DNA from: Emergomyces orientalis
Lineage: Eukaryota > Ascomycota > Eurotiomycetes > Onygenales > Ajellomycetaceae
Direction: 5' to 3'
Length of the DNA: 64,000 bases
Assembly: GCA_002110485.1 (NCBI GenBank)
Contig: MOWL01000067.1
Location: forward strand, 1,426,001 to 1,490,000
Below are positions 1 through 12,192 of this stretch, one piece after another. Made by a program: the position numbers and the translations under genes. The notes below the pieces were generated by a model that saw nothing but the letters and a program-made list of their open reading frames with translations, had not been told where the DNA came from and did no database searches. Position 1 is the stretch's first letter, and every line of letters begins with the position of its first letter.

Positions 1-32
<32 letters not shown>

Positions 33-1217
33 GTACAACACGCAGGGCTTTAATCCAACAAATCAACAAACTATTTCTATCTGAAATTTCCATCTCATTA
101 TTATCGTTCTCGTTTCTGCAATCCAGATGCCCAAAATACTCCATGAAAATCAGCCTAACATAACTGCCTCAGCTGAACCCATATCCTTGTCCCGTCCTTT
201 TGAGGATTTCCCACAGCGCACCGCCACAGCCAAGTTTAATTAGCTCGTCCTCAAAGGCTGGCCTGGGGGCCTCAGGCTAGTTAGCTTCACCGTCTTGACA
301 CCTGAAGGCAAGCCACACCTTAACCCCCCCCTTATCACATTGCGGGGGCCAAAGCACATATCTCCCAAACCACAGCCACAGCTACTGAACCTAACCAACC
401 CCGACACAAACGACATGACCCAGTAAAAAGGCAGCTTTAGACACACTGTTAACTTTTCAAGCATAAAACTCAAACTCAGCCTCCAGACCTTGTTATTTGT
501 ATGGATCGAGCTGTTTTTGTTGCAGCCAATGGCGGCTGGACTACCCCTCCATAGGCCATATCAACCAGGTAAACTGACCAGGGGATGGGTGTGGACATGA
601 AAAACGTGCGAAGGAGGGGTTGGTTTCCAAGAATTCAATTGCGACCGGCGATCGGTATGATTGTGAAATGTGGGATTGGGATTGCGGTCATTCAACGGGT
701 GTGGGTGAGTAATGAGGGGGTAATTCTTTGTCTAGCTCGTTCTTCATACAGAATACTAACGTTCATCCTCAAGGACTTTTTGTGCCAAAAGCCCCGATTA
801 TTCCTTCAAAAACTAACTCCACCACATACACCACCCCCCTTCCTACTATCGTTATTTTTCTCCTAGCTTCTTGGTATTTGGGGGATTGGAAATTCATGGC
901 TATAAAACCCGTGGATAATCCGTAGATACTCTTTAATTCTATTCTCTTATTTGGATTCCACTAACCCCCACTAAAATCAACAATACTTTTTGTCCTCAGG
1001 CGTGCTTTCGTTGTATATCCCCGCCAAAGGAAAGATATTCCAGCTCCGTTAATACATTTTTTTAAGACAAATCATAGTCATTCCCTTCCTTAGGCAGCTT
1101 TTGTTTGCACTTCTTCGAATTCTGATCTGTCGCTATTCAGATACCCAAGTTTTGAGATACCCCACTATCCATCTACATTCCAAAGCCCCCCTTTTTTTTT
1201 TGTCGCAGCCAGGTAAG
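1..1217. other. Intergenic, upstream of the annexin gene
   Basis: I see no supported gene here. The stretch opens with a TAC trinucleotide microsatellite (about 1-33). A TATAAAA sequence lies at 901-907, about 310 bp before the annexin ATG. Pyrimidine-rich DNA (T-run about 1191-1201) sits just before the start codon, as is common in fungal leaders. Small open frames at 240-473 and 585-866 have no protein-like composition. Confidence 0.6.
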
Positions 1218-2957
1218 ATGGATCCATCGCAACAGCAACAGCAGAACCCGCCCCCAGGTGTGTAGTTATTTTTTATTCATGTCTTTGTTAAATAAAAATC
1301 GCCAGAAAAACATAAAAGTTTAAAAAAAAAATAAAATAAAATAAAAAAAAATTCATCGGGAGAAGACTCCCCGGAAAATTCCACGTGTCCATACAAAATT
1401 AAGATGAAGATTTTTCCACGTCCAGGAGTACAAGACACCCACTTTGTATAACGCATATAACCGCATAATAACATACACTTATACTTACTCTATCATGACC
1501 ACTCAGGCGCCCCTCAACAGCAGCAGCAGCCGCCGCCTGGCTATGGTTACCCGCCTTATAGTCAACCCCCTCCTGGTGCTCAGGGACAATATCCTCCTCA
1601 GGGACAATATCCTCCCCAGGGGCAATATCCTCCTCAAGGGCAATATCCTCCCCAGGGGTATTATCCACCGCCAGGGCAATACCCCCCTGGCGCACCTGGC
1701 CAGGTAGCCCCAGGCCAGGCGCCGCCTCCCGCAGGCCAACAATCCTACCCCCCTCCGCAACAACAGCCATATGGCGCTCCTCCGCCAGGCCAGTACCCCC
1801 CTCAGGCGGCCGCTGGCCAATATCCGCCTGCAGCGGGATACCCAGGAGTAGGTTACCCACCTCAGACCGGCTACCCACCTCAGCCCGGTTACCCACCGCA
1901 GCCCGGCTACGGCGCACCAGTCGGAATGCCCACCGTCGCACTCCCATCCCCCGGCTATGACGCCTCCCACATCGCCACCGGCGACATGAGCGAAGAAGCG
2001 CGCAAGATAAAAAAGGCCCTTGGCGGCTTCAACACAGACGAAGCCAAGCTAATCCAAGTCCTCTCCAAACCCGGCGCAGCCCAAATGGCACTGCTGCGCA
2101 AAACCTACCGACACGACATCGGCAAGAACCTCGAAGACGTCATTGCGGAAAAAGTCAAGCGAGACTTTGGCGACACGCTCCTCGCACTCATCCGCGGTCC
2201 CTTGAAAAATGACCTAGCATACCTGTACAACGCCACAGGAGTGACAGCCGCATCCTCCACGTCCACCTCCCCTTCAATCCTGCTCAACGACGTCCTCCTC
2301 CGCCGCTCCAACGCAGATATAAAAGCCATAAAAGCCGCCTTCCAAGAAACCTACAAATCGGCGCTCACCAACCGCCTAACCGGCCGCCCAGACATCCACG
2401 GCCCACACCACACCCTCTTCACCCATGTCCTAAGAGCCGAACGCATGGAGGAATCCGCACCCCTAGACCCAACTCTCATCGAAGCCGACGCAAGCAAATT
2501 CGACAACGCCCCCAAAAACATCGACCCAGGCGCACAGGAGACAGAACTTGTCAAAATCCTGGCAAACCGCAGCGATAACCACCTCCGCGCCGTCGCGACG
2601 GCATTGTCCACCCGTCCAGCCTTCAGCAGTGGTACCCTAACCTTCGAGAAGAAGGTAAAAGCCATCTGGGCCCGTGCGGACCGGAAAGGGATGCGCCATA
2701 GCGCCGTGCATATCGTGCGAGGGGCGCTGGATAGTGCCGGGTTGGATGCGCGGTTGTTATATAAGTGTATGAAAGGGATGGGGACGAGGGATTCGCTGTT
2801 GATTGCAAGGGTTGTGAAGTTGCATTGGCAACGGGAGCGGATTGGGGAGGTGAAGGCGGCGTATAGGCGGAGGTATGATAAGAGTCTTGTGGATGTGGTG
2901 GAGAAGGAGACGACTGGGGATTATGAGAAATTGTTGGTTGCGTTGTTGGAAGGTTGA
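1218..2957 (+). CDS. Annexin with a long P/Q/Y/G-rich N-terminal tail
   Basis: Exons 1218..1257 and 1507..2957 give 496 residues. The intron has GTGTGT and CAG borders and joins the frames exactly. Residues 1 to about 150 are rich in Pro, Gln, Tyr and Gly and contain tandem QYPPQG-type units. The annexin core follows: four repeats from about residue 160 to the end, including the first repeat around the segment EEARKIKKALGGFNTDEAKL and a last repeat containing KGMGTRDSLL. Annexins bind acidic membrane lipids, usually with Ca2+. Fungal members are cytosolic or at the membrane periphery and their role is poorly known. The GxGT-type loop is best preserved in repeat 4; the other loops look degenerate. 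The only in-frame upstream ATG lies in the short first exon. Base use changes sharply near 2650, from C-rich to G-rich on the coding strand. Confidence 0.9.
1577..1660 (+). repeat. 18-bp tandem repeat coding for QYPPQG units
   Basis: About four copies of an 18-base unit of the type CAGGGACAATATCCTCCT lie inside exon 2 of the annexin gene and encode its low-complexity tail. Copies differ only at synonymous or near-synonymous positions, so the tail may vary in length between strains. Confidence 0.75.
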
Positions 2958-3802
2958 AGTTTAAGTAAAGGGGGGGGGGGGGGGGATAAACTGATAATAA
3001 GTGATGATTCAAGAGGTATTTTATGAATGATGGGCACTCGACTGCTCTTTTTCTCCTACTCAATGTCGTTTTATCAACTTACCACCTTGCGCGCTGCGAT
3101 CAATGTACCTGTTTTATTTCTTATTTCTTAGTTCTTGAATCAAGTAACTCTTGGGAACCACCACTTATCTTGAACCTCTTTTTTCCCGTCTCTCACGACA
3201 GTCCGCCCCTCACTTTTCTGATGGCCCGAGATATCATCTCTGACATGAGCTATTCGATATCTATTAAGGTACTCCACCCCGTCTTATATGCAAATCACGG
3301 ACATTTACCGGTGGTATAATAATTCCAAAAAATGCACACAAAGGTAGATAAAAAGGAACGGTGTCTCATGTAAATGAGACATATAATATTGTTGACTAAG
3401 TCTATGTATACTTGGAAAAGGGTATTTAGGCATGGGTTATGTCCATCCTGGCCGCATCTAATAGAAAACAAAGAATAGAAATGAAAACAACCAGTCCAGA
3501 ATTGAACCCAACCAGCCAACCAGCCAGAGAAAACCATAACCTAGAAAAACAAAGTATTAAAAGCTATTAATTCAGTGTAAAAAGAAGAACCCCACGCATG
3601 GGGTCCGAAGTATCTTTTTTCAATAAAGCCACCCCGCCCTACCAAGCGCCTATTAACAACCCCGAGATTAGCCGTAATCGTCGTGTCTGAAATATATTAA
3701 TAAATATAATCATCTCTTCGTTTCCGCTAAATGATCCTGTCATCTATCCCCCAAGTTCACTTTTGAAGGGGTGGTTTCGGTTCGGTCGAAGGCTTTTTAC
3801 TA
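2958..3802. other. Convergent 3' region between annexin and Crf1
   Basis: No gene is seen. It holds the 3' ends of two converging transcripts and a run of 16 G at 2970-2985 just after the annexin stop. Confidence 0.6.
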
Positions 3803-5417
3803 TTAGAGTAATGCCACTGCACCGATCAAGCCACAGATGGCAGCGACTCCATACGAAATTCGGAAATCGTAATTAGCAGCGCCAGTTCCGGGAGCAACTG
3901 TGTTATTAGGTGATTCTGTGCCACTGGGTGAAGTTACAAAGCCTGTTGGGACAGTAGGGGACGATTCAGGGCCACCAGGGGAAGAGGAGGCCGGAGATGA
4001 AGGCGACGATTGCGAAGCAGACTGGGATGTTCTCTGGAAGGAAGAAAGGGAAAACGGATCGAATTAGCAAAATAAACTTACAGCAGCAAGGGACTATACT
4101 AATTTTATATTATTTGAAAGAGTGCGGCAGGGGATGCTCACTCACAGAAGCCGTGGACGGAGGTGTGGCTCTCCCAGAGTCGGTGACTATCCAGTCACTG
4201 GGGAGCCCTGGATAAGAGGTTATTGACGGTGTACTCTCAGTTTGGAGGGTACTAGATGGAACCCAAGGATACTCGCTTGGGTGTGGTATACCTTTGGTGG
4301 CAGGGGGCCGGGTGGCTTCTGCCGGGGGAATTGAAGACTCTACCTGTGGACCTTTTCCAGGGGTTCCATTGCCGTGGACCTTACCACCAACAGCTTCGAT
4401 GGACTGCCAACTGCCACTCTTGTCGGTATACCGATATTCTGTGCCGCTAGAATAGTCAGTCACGGCAATGGACTTGAGTCCCATGACATAAGGACCCGCG
4501 CTGTAATCAGTTGGACCACCAGCCCATTCTGAAGGGAAAGAAAAGAGAAAAAATCGGTTTATGTTAGCAATGTATTTGGTCGTACGTTATATTAATATTC
4601 ATGATTAACGCTTGGTCTGGGAATGACATACCGATAGTGCCAGGAGGATTGGATGGGTCACCACCAGCCCAGACACCAGCCTTGACCTGCATAGGGGTCT
4701 GCGGGTACGAAGCACCAGCTTCAGCAGCGGTAAGGGTGCGGATAGTCTGGCCATCGATCTGCCAGAGAATGCGCTCGCTGGTCCAATCGATCGAGTAAGT
4801 ATGATAGGCGTCATGATTGCCCGGATTGCCGTGGAAAGCACCACGGTTGAAGGTGCCTTGTTGATTCTTTCCAAAGTAGTTGGTCTGCACCTGGTCGTTG
4901 TTTCCACCAAGCCATTCCCAGTCAATCTCGTCCAATGTGTCGGATTGCAGGACGGCGCTGCTGACAATGCCTCGGCCAGGGGCAGCTTTGATGACAAAAT
5001 CAACATGGCCAAACATGATGTAGAATTTCGAGACAAGGGTGGGAGCATCGCCCTGCTTGGCTACGGCCATGGAAGCGCCGTCCGAGCCATATGTTGGGGA
5101 TACCCCGACGACGTCGAATCGCTCGGAGGCGGTATGAAACTCAAAGGTAGCAGTTCCTCCAAGGGCAGGGTTTGGAGGGCAAGCTATATCAAAACAATTT
5201 AATCAACCAGTCAATCAGTTAATTCTGTCTATAAAAATACAAAGGGCTGAAAATCGGGACTTGGCCAGGGGAAATGAAATCAAAACCGGATTTGGTTCTT
5301 TCAGCACCTACATTTTTGCATGGGATTGCATTCCGTCCAGGTCTGGGCCACCACCAAGCTGGAGCCCGAGAACAGGCACATGGCCAGAGTGGCCATAGAG
5401 CCCGAGGAGAGCTTCAT
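3803..5417 (-). CDS. crf1: GPI-anchored cell-wall transglycosylase, Crf1/Crh family (GH16)
   Basis: Exons on the minus strand are 5417..5312, 5183..4632, 4528..4146 and 4033..3803, giving 423 residues with all frames joining. Order: a signal peptide (about residues 1-25), a short Cys-containing segment, the GH16 catalytic domain with the E-x-D-x-E motif DEIDWEW near residue 120, a Ser/Thr/Pro-rich stalk, and a hydrophobic C-terminal tail typical of a GPI-attachment signal. In the family this enzyme cross-links chitin to beta-glucan in the wall. The conserved WAGG segment straddles intron 2 and confirms the junction. The 5' leader holds a long GAA/CTT tract (about 5586-5657). The allergen-related homologue in Aspergillus fumigatus is Crf1 (Asp f 9). 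Confidence 0.92.
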
Positions 5418-6549
5418 GGTGAAGTAGCTGATGGGAGAAGGGGCAGGTTATGATGGTATAATAAAGACAGCCACCAGCCTTAGCACTGCAGATTAAAAAA
5501 TAAAACGAAGCGTGCACAAGCTATGCTCTGAAGATATGCTCTGTAAGGTGGAGAAAATGCGTGTATATGGATGTGGGTGTATTGAGTTGTTTTGTTTATG
5601 GTAGAAGAAGAAGAAAGAAGAAGAAGAAGAAGCAGAAGAAAGAAGAAAGAAGAAACAGAGGATATAAAACAGAGACGAGTGGGGAGTGGCGACTTAAAGA
5701 GGAGAAGCTCCACCAAATCTGAATCTATTTGACTACATATTTCTATAATTATTCCTAGCCTCCTTATTATTTTATTATTCTTATTATTATTGAATGTGTT
5801 CGATATCTCTGTTTTCTACTCAGCTTCTTTCAAACAAGCTAGTTCTACTAGAAGCAGCTCATTCGCCTTGGAGAGACATCCCAACCGCCACCATTTCTTA
5901 GGCGCAGCACACAGTGTCAGCCTGCAGCGTCATCCTCCCCAACCTCCCCTCCCATACTACAAGCCTCTACAACGCTTCAACTGGTCATCTTCCCTGCAAA
6001 GATACATCACTGATCATCACCTTGTTCCCTGCTCTCCAGCAGCACGGACAGATTGACAGCAACAACCCAGTCCAAGATGCCTGGCAACCTCTTGACTTCT
6101 CCTACTAATAAACTACAGGCTACTAATTATACTACTAGCAAGGAGGTGAGACACACTGAAAACCCAGATTCTTCCCATAATTTCTCTTGGGTGGATTCCC
6201 CCAACCCAAAATCGGAATAGGTGCATCGGTAACATGGAGAAATGAGCCAGGTTTCCAAAAGTTCTTAGGCTGCTCGAGTGTCAGGTTCGCAAGGTTTTGG
6301 GTTCATGGTCCGCTTGTCCCTGGGTACCGTACCCTGAGTCCAGTCACGGGGAAGTCAGTCTTTTCATGGCTGCCCAGGCTGCAAGGGTCAAGGAGATCCC
6401 AAAAAGCCAAAAAGTCAAGGGCTGCGTGGCGGCGCGATTTACGAATGCTTGGCTTGTGGCTAAAATAGCGCTGCCATTTGGGGAGGCTGGGTAAGACACA
6501 TTATTGACCCCTGGTTAACGAGGAAAAAAATGTCGTCGCCCTGGTGACT

Positions 6550-6585
<36 letters not shown>

Positions 6586-8212
6586 GGCGTATGAAAAGGC
6601 GAGTGGCTGGTGCAACAAGGGTGTTTGAAACCTGTTGCCGGTTGGTTTCATCGTTTAACGCCGACTTCAATGCAATCATTATTGTTATTCCTACACCCAC
6701 GCGGCGTACTACTCTGTACTCCTCGTACTGTGTGCAATGGTCGACCCCAATCAATGTTTGTTTGCTCCATCCAAGTCTTCAGTGATAATCACGAGCTATG
6801 ACAAAGTTGGTGACTGCTCGCGACCTCGCTACTGAGCTGAACCTGGTTAACTCTTGGGCTGGTACGAGTTGGGTTCGATAATCGATATGCCGACTCCCCA
6901 ATACTAAGCGACCACTATTGGTCAGTTTACATGCATTTCGATGCAAAATTCCATTGGCTGGAGTAGCCGTCTAGGTCGTGCCCAGGCGTGATGTATCCGA
7001 GCGCTTACATGCCACGATGTCGAAAACTGCTCAGCCACACAATGTCTTTCTTTCTTGCCTTGGAGGGCGGCACCATATATGAGGCATCAACGAAGCAACC
7101 TTAAGGCTGGTCGACAAACCCGCATCTGGTTACATACTTAAGGACCGTGAGATATCATATATGCCGCAGTCAATGGTTGTTCCCCTAATGTCAGAGGGTT
7201 GAAACACGTACTCCGTAACAACAGGACTATTCTCGTCTAGGTGCAGACGGGCTAGACCACGCGATCTGCTGGCTGCTTTGGCCGTTTGGGTTGCGAAAAA
7301 TGACTGGGCTTCCTGCACACCTCGGTACTTGCTGAGGTAGCTCCCAGCCGCCACCAAACTACCGCACAACGTCGTCAGGCTGAATGAGGTTTGAAACTTT
7401 TAAGGATGTCGCACAGTATGAAAATAATCACACTGGATATAAAAACGAAAGGCTACCATTTCAGTGCATGGGGTTGGTATTATTAGAGAAGAATGGCATG
7501 GACACGACGGGAAAACTTTCTTTTTGTGTTTATTTTTTTTTTTAAATTCGTTTTCTGTTGCTATTGGGGACTTGCTGGAATACTCCTTGGATCCACGATG
7601 CTGAATCTGAATCTTGACCAGGACATGACTGTTAACAGGTGCACTGTCCGTCGCGCAAGGGACCCCGGCACCGCGCTTTGGTTGACCATTAGTTGGGTTG
7701 AAATCTTAACTGCGTTTCTTGGGTATGAACGATTAAATCTCTGTTTATATTCCGAAGAGATGGCTGATGAATTAACGGTATAATAACAAACTCGGAATAT
7801 GGTAAACAGCTATCCCCAAAGCTCCTGAGTTTCTTGCTGTGGCTTAATCCCATAGTTCCAATTCCCCCGCCACAGCTTTAGGCTCACGGTTGGCTCAGGA
7901 ACATAGAAAACTTTGATCGCCCAAGGCCAACGAAATGGATTTGATTTATTTCGAGTTTGTTCTGTAACCTAACCAACCTCCTTAAACCAGATATCTCATT
8001 CTTATTAGATCACCATCACATCCTCCAATCCTCCACACGCCGTGAGTGTTGGAGATACCCCAGTGATATCCCATAAAAAAGCAGCCCATTGCCGCCCGCA
8101 AGTCACGTGTCTTCTGACAATTATTCTCCCCGCAATTTTCTTTCCCTGAACGAGTCATTCAATCATTGGATTGCTTCTTTTGCTCAACTCCTCTTCACCT
8201 CACTGCCCAAAG
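5418..8212. other. Gene-free divergent region, Crf1 to tyrosyl-tRNA synthetase
   Basis: I find no supported gene. It contains a purine tract (GAA-rich, 5586-5657) in the Crf1 leader, a run of about 30 A at 6552-6581 and unremarkable mixed sequence. A 79-codon minus frame at 7130-7369 resembles nothing I know. Confidence 0.5.
6552..6581. repeat. Poly(A) run of about 30 bases
   Basis: An uninterrupted A tract in intergenic DNA. It could be a retroposed poly(A) tail on the plus strand, but no recognisable cDNA copy precedes it and I see no flanking duplication. Simple slippage is as likely. Confidence 0.8.
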
Positions 8213-9669
8213 ATGGCAAAAGAACTAACGCCCCAAGAGAAGATCGACTTGATCTATCAGAATCTTCAGGAAGTCCTGAAGCCGGAGATAATCGAAGATG
8301 TTATCTTGCGACAAAACCGCCCTTTAAAGGTGTATTTTGGTATGCTTTCACCCCTCATTACCCTTCGATGAAATCAAAATATATCAACGAAAGCAAACCC
8401 ACGCAATTCCAAATAAATTATAACTAATATATTTCAAATATTTATCTACTGTTTTTAAAAAAAAATACAGGCACCGCAACAACCGGCCGCCCACACTGCG
8501 GCTACTTCTGTCCAATCGTAAAACTCGCCCATTTCCTCCGCGCGGGCTGCCATGTCAAAATCCTCCTCGCAGACATCCACGGCTTCCTCGATAACCTCAA
8601 AGCACCCATCGACCTCGTCAACTTCCGTGCCAAATACTACCGCTATGTCATCACCGCCCTCCTCGAAGCCATCCACGTCCCCATCGATAAACTCGAGTTC
8701 GTCCTCGGCAGCGACTACCAACTCTCCGCCAAATACACCATGGACCTATTCCGCCTCAGCAGCGTCGTGACCGAGCATGATGCGAAAAAGGCTGGCGCGG
8801 AGGTTGTGAAGCAGGTTGACAATGCGCCGCTTTCAGGTCTGATTTACCCGCTCATGCAGGCGTTGGATGAGGAGCATTTGGATGTCGATGCGCAGTTTGG
8901 CGGGGTGGATCAGCGGAAGATCTTTGCGCTGGCGCTGGATACGTTGCCGCGGGTGGGATATAAGGAGCGCGCGCATTTGATGAGTCCCATGGTACCCGGT
9001 TTGGCGGGCGGGAAGATGTCGGCGTCGGACCCGGATTCGAAGATTGATATACTAGACACGCCGGACGCGGTTAAGAAGAAGTTGAAGAAGGCATTTGCGG
9101 TGCCGAGGGAGACGGAGGGGAATGGGATTGTTAGCTTTGTGGAGCATGTGTTGTTTCCTGTCAGTGCGTTAGAGAGGGAGGATGGGAAAGGAAGGTTTGT
9201 GGTGGAAAGGAGGGAGGAGGAAGGGGGTCAGATTGTTTATGGGGATATTGAGGATGTGAAGAGGGATTATCGGGATGATACGGTGAGTGAACTTTTTCTA
9301 TTTTTCTTCTCTTTTTTTCCATTTTTCTTCTTGATTTTTCTTATTTACGAATCTTCTTTTGGTTTACGTATCCAACACTCATCATCCTAATACTAATACT
9401 AAAATAACCAGTTAACCCCCCAACTCCTCAAAGCCGCCGTAACAACAGCGCTCAACAAGCTTCTTGCGCCCGTCCAAGCTGCCTTCCAAGCTAATACCGA
9501 GTGGCAAGAGATCGAGAAGAAGGCATACCCGCCCCCTCCGGAGCCGGAGAAGAAGAAAAAGAAGCCTAAGGATAAAGGTAGTAGATACCCCGGTGGTGGT
9601 GCGGCGCCGAAGGAGGATGCGACTGTGACTAGTGGCGTCGAGGAGAAGCTGGAGAAGTTGGTGGTTTAA
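8213..9669 (+). CDS. TYS1: Cytosolic tyrosyl-tRNA synthetase
   Basis: Exons 8213..8339, 8471..9282 and 9412..9669 give 398 residues with a TAA stop. This class I synthetase charges tRNA-Tyr. The HIGH-type signature is PHCGY near residues 50-54, and the KMSKS-type loop reads KMSAS near residues 223-227, as in eukaryotic and archaeal TyrRS. A Lys-rich linker and an alanine- and acid-rich tail follow. There is no mitochondrial presequence, so the cytosolic enzyme is indicated. Introns have GTATGC..CAG and GTGAGT..CAG borders. Exon 2 begins C-rich and becomes strongly G-rich from about 8830; exon 3 repeats the change on a smaller scale. Confidence 0.95.
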
Positions 9670-10926
9670 AAGAATAGGCTACTGCGAGGAAGGGACCATA
9701 TGTAGGAATTTGAAAGATGGGCGAATGTCCGGACGGGTGGGGGTGTTGCATGAAGCCTCTCTCTACCTTCCCCGTTCCCGGATTGTGATCTGGGTGAAAA
9801 GGTAGTGGGGCGCGGGGATTTTGTTTAATTTTCATTTTATCCTACACGATTGAACGACCGCAGAACATTAAATATAGAAAGAGTGCGAAACAAAGAGAGG
9901 ATGGAGAGAAATAACAAAATAACATATTCAAAATGCAAAACAACTTCTGTGTCATTTTTACCAGCAATAAATAGATCTTGGGTTCGAAAACAATATACAA
10001 GCAAGCTAGTTACAGGAAGCACCAGCTTCCATGAAGTGTGGTTTAACACATCAGAAAATATACAATCTGTCGCTCGTCAGGCCAATTCCCCCCCGGCTGG
10101 CCTCAGAACCCCCGGTTCCTCTCTGGCCGTATAAACAAAATATTAATTAAATACCAACCACTCAGGAAATTCATCAGTGGACGGTTCCTTGCGAAATTTG
10201 ACCGGGTGCGTGTGTAATAACGGCATCTGATTCTTTCTTATTCCCTTCGGAGAGTCCCCGATCTGGGTGTATCTGCTTGGTATTGGGAGAGCGGGAGCTT
10301 GTGGCAAAAGTCTGCAACATCCTTCGCCTTCCCTTTCCCTTTCCCCCGTCCACTCCCAGTTGAATCGAATCCAAACTCGTCTCTTTTATTGGATGTTGAT
10401 TATTTTTTTTCTTCCCAGCTCCGGAACCCAACCCAACCCCCCCCCTTTTCCTGCCTGCCCTTGTCTTCTCTGGCATATGTATGAGTTTGGTTATTCCTCA
10501 AAAATGAGACGCAATAAGACAGACGCAAGCTCAAGGATTCCCGTCACCCTTTCCATTCCGTTCAGGACCATGTTTTCTCTTTCTTTCCTTTGGAGATTCC
10601 CCTCTCCCCTTTGTCATATTTCTTATTTCCCACCCAAGCCCTGACACCCTTTTCTCTGAATTTAAAAATCTTCTAGAAAAGTCCGCCTGTGTAAATATGC
10701 CATGTCAATGGGTACAACTCACGAGAGCAGGTTCTAATCGTTGTCTCCTAGCGTATTGGACGCAAAATCATTCAAAATGTAATCAATCATAACCAATCCC
10801 GCCCCCGTTTAATCAACGAAAACGGGTGAGGAAATAGCAGAACCCCCCCTTTTTTCCCCAACTCCATTATAAAAAGTACCGCTTTTAAAAAGAAAGAAAC
10901 CAAGAATACAAACAAAAAAAGGTAAT
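9670..10926. other. Convergent 3' region between TyrRS and RPB3
   Basis: No gene is seen in this 1.26 kb. It is probably made up of two 3' untranslated regions plus spacer. Pyrimidine-rich DNA around 10310-10480 leaves overlapping open frames with no protein character. Confidence 0.5.
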
Positions 10927-12192
10927 CTAAAACCCTCCAAACCCTTGCCCATACGGCGTAGCTCCATACGGCGTCGCGCCGCCCGCACCACCCCAAACAC
11001 TCCCACCCCCCGCACCACCGCCAACACCATTAGCCGCATAGGCCGTATACCCGCCATCCATCCCCTCAGGCGGCTCATAAGCGTCCGGGCTACGGCCACC
11101 ATCCTCATCGATACCGTTCATGGCGGCGCCGTTGCGATCCGTATCGCCCGCACCAGTCAAGGCGGAGATGATCTCTGCGAGCTTGCGTTGGAGGACGGTG
11201 ATGCCCTGTTGGACGATGGCGTCGGGTTCGAGGTTGCCGATGCTTTCGATGTCGATGTAAAAGGTGGAGGGTTGCGCGTCGTAGTCGAAGGGCATGTCGG
11301 GTTGGGTGGGTGTTTCCCATTCTGCGTTTGCGGAGATGGGCCTGCATGATGATGGTAATACATATCAATATCAAAAACTGGACAATATTTTTCGTTCAAA
11401 GAACGGAGGTAGCAAAAATAGATTTTTAAAACACAAGAAAGAGGGAAGGGGGAAAATCACATACCACTCCTTAATCGGGTCCTCCTCGTACCAGTAATCC
11501 ACATGCTTCAAATTATTATGCGGATCATACTCAAACCCCACCGCCGCCGTCGGCGCCCACTTGGAATGCTCCTTCGCAATCCCCTTCTTCGCAACACACG
11601 TCATCTTAATCTCCTGTCCCCTCCGCAACTTACAAATCACAGGGCCCTTGCCCTCCGCATCCGTAATAACAGGATTACCCACCCACTCATTCGCCCGGTC
11701 CCCAACAATCACCAGATCGCGCGCATACACCTTCATGATGTCCTCGCCCGTACATCGCGCGTGCAGCGATAAGGTAACGACGCAGCGCGCACAGCCACCT
11801 TCGCAGTCGCAGTCGCGCGAGTACTCCATGTCCGCGTCGCAGTTTTTGGAGTTGAGCGGGATGAGGCCGAGGCGGTGGGCGATGAATTCATCGGCGAGGA
11901 CGGAGGTGTTGGATTCTATTTCTACGACATCGATGGCGACGGTGGGGACTTCGGCGAGGATGGTGCGGCGGAGGGAGTTGGCGAAGGCGAGGTCTACGGA
12001 GCTGAGGCGGAAGTCGACCCGGTGGGGTTCGGCCTGTTTTTGTTTTTTATGGTTCTTTTGGTTAGGATCTTTTTCTCTTGTTTTGTCTTTTTGTCTTTTT
12101 GTGTTTTTATTTTTTCTTCTTGTTTATTTTATTACCTCTCTAACTGTGACTTGAGGCCCCTGGGGCTCAATGTCCATTTCATCATAGTCCAT
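10927..12192 (-). CDS. RPB3: RNA polymerase II subunit RPB3
   Basis: Exons on the minus strand are 12192..12136, 12033..11465 and 11341..10927, giving 346 residues. RPB3 is the alpha-like subunit that pairs with RPB11 to start assembly of the nuclear polymerase II core. The N-terminal dimerisation segment holds the conserved FANSLRR motif. The zinc-binding cysteines C-x-C-x3-C-x2-C are at about residues 94, 96, 100 and 103. The second half of the alpha-like domain includes the WAPTAAVGFEYDPHN segment. The C-terminal tail, about 50 residues, is Gly/Ala/Tyr-rich and low complexity, as in other filamentous fungi. Both long exons go from C-rich to G-rich along the coding strand. Confidence 0.95.

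Noticed and set aside
1399..1970. Two long minus-strand open frames opposite the annexin tail
   Set aside because: They are mirror frames of the GC-rich tandem repeat that encodes the annexin N-terminal tail.
3480..3540. B-box-like sequence (GGGTTCAATTC on the minus strand), possible tRNA
   Set aside because: The T-arm does not pair and no A-box or acceptor stem is found.
6552..6581. A30 run as the tail of a processed pseudogene
   Set aside because: No coding remnant upstream and no target duplication around it.
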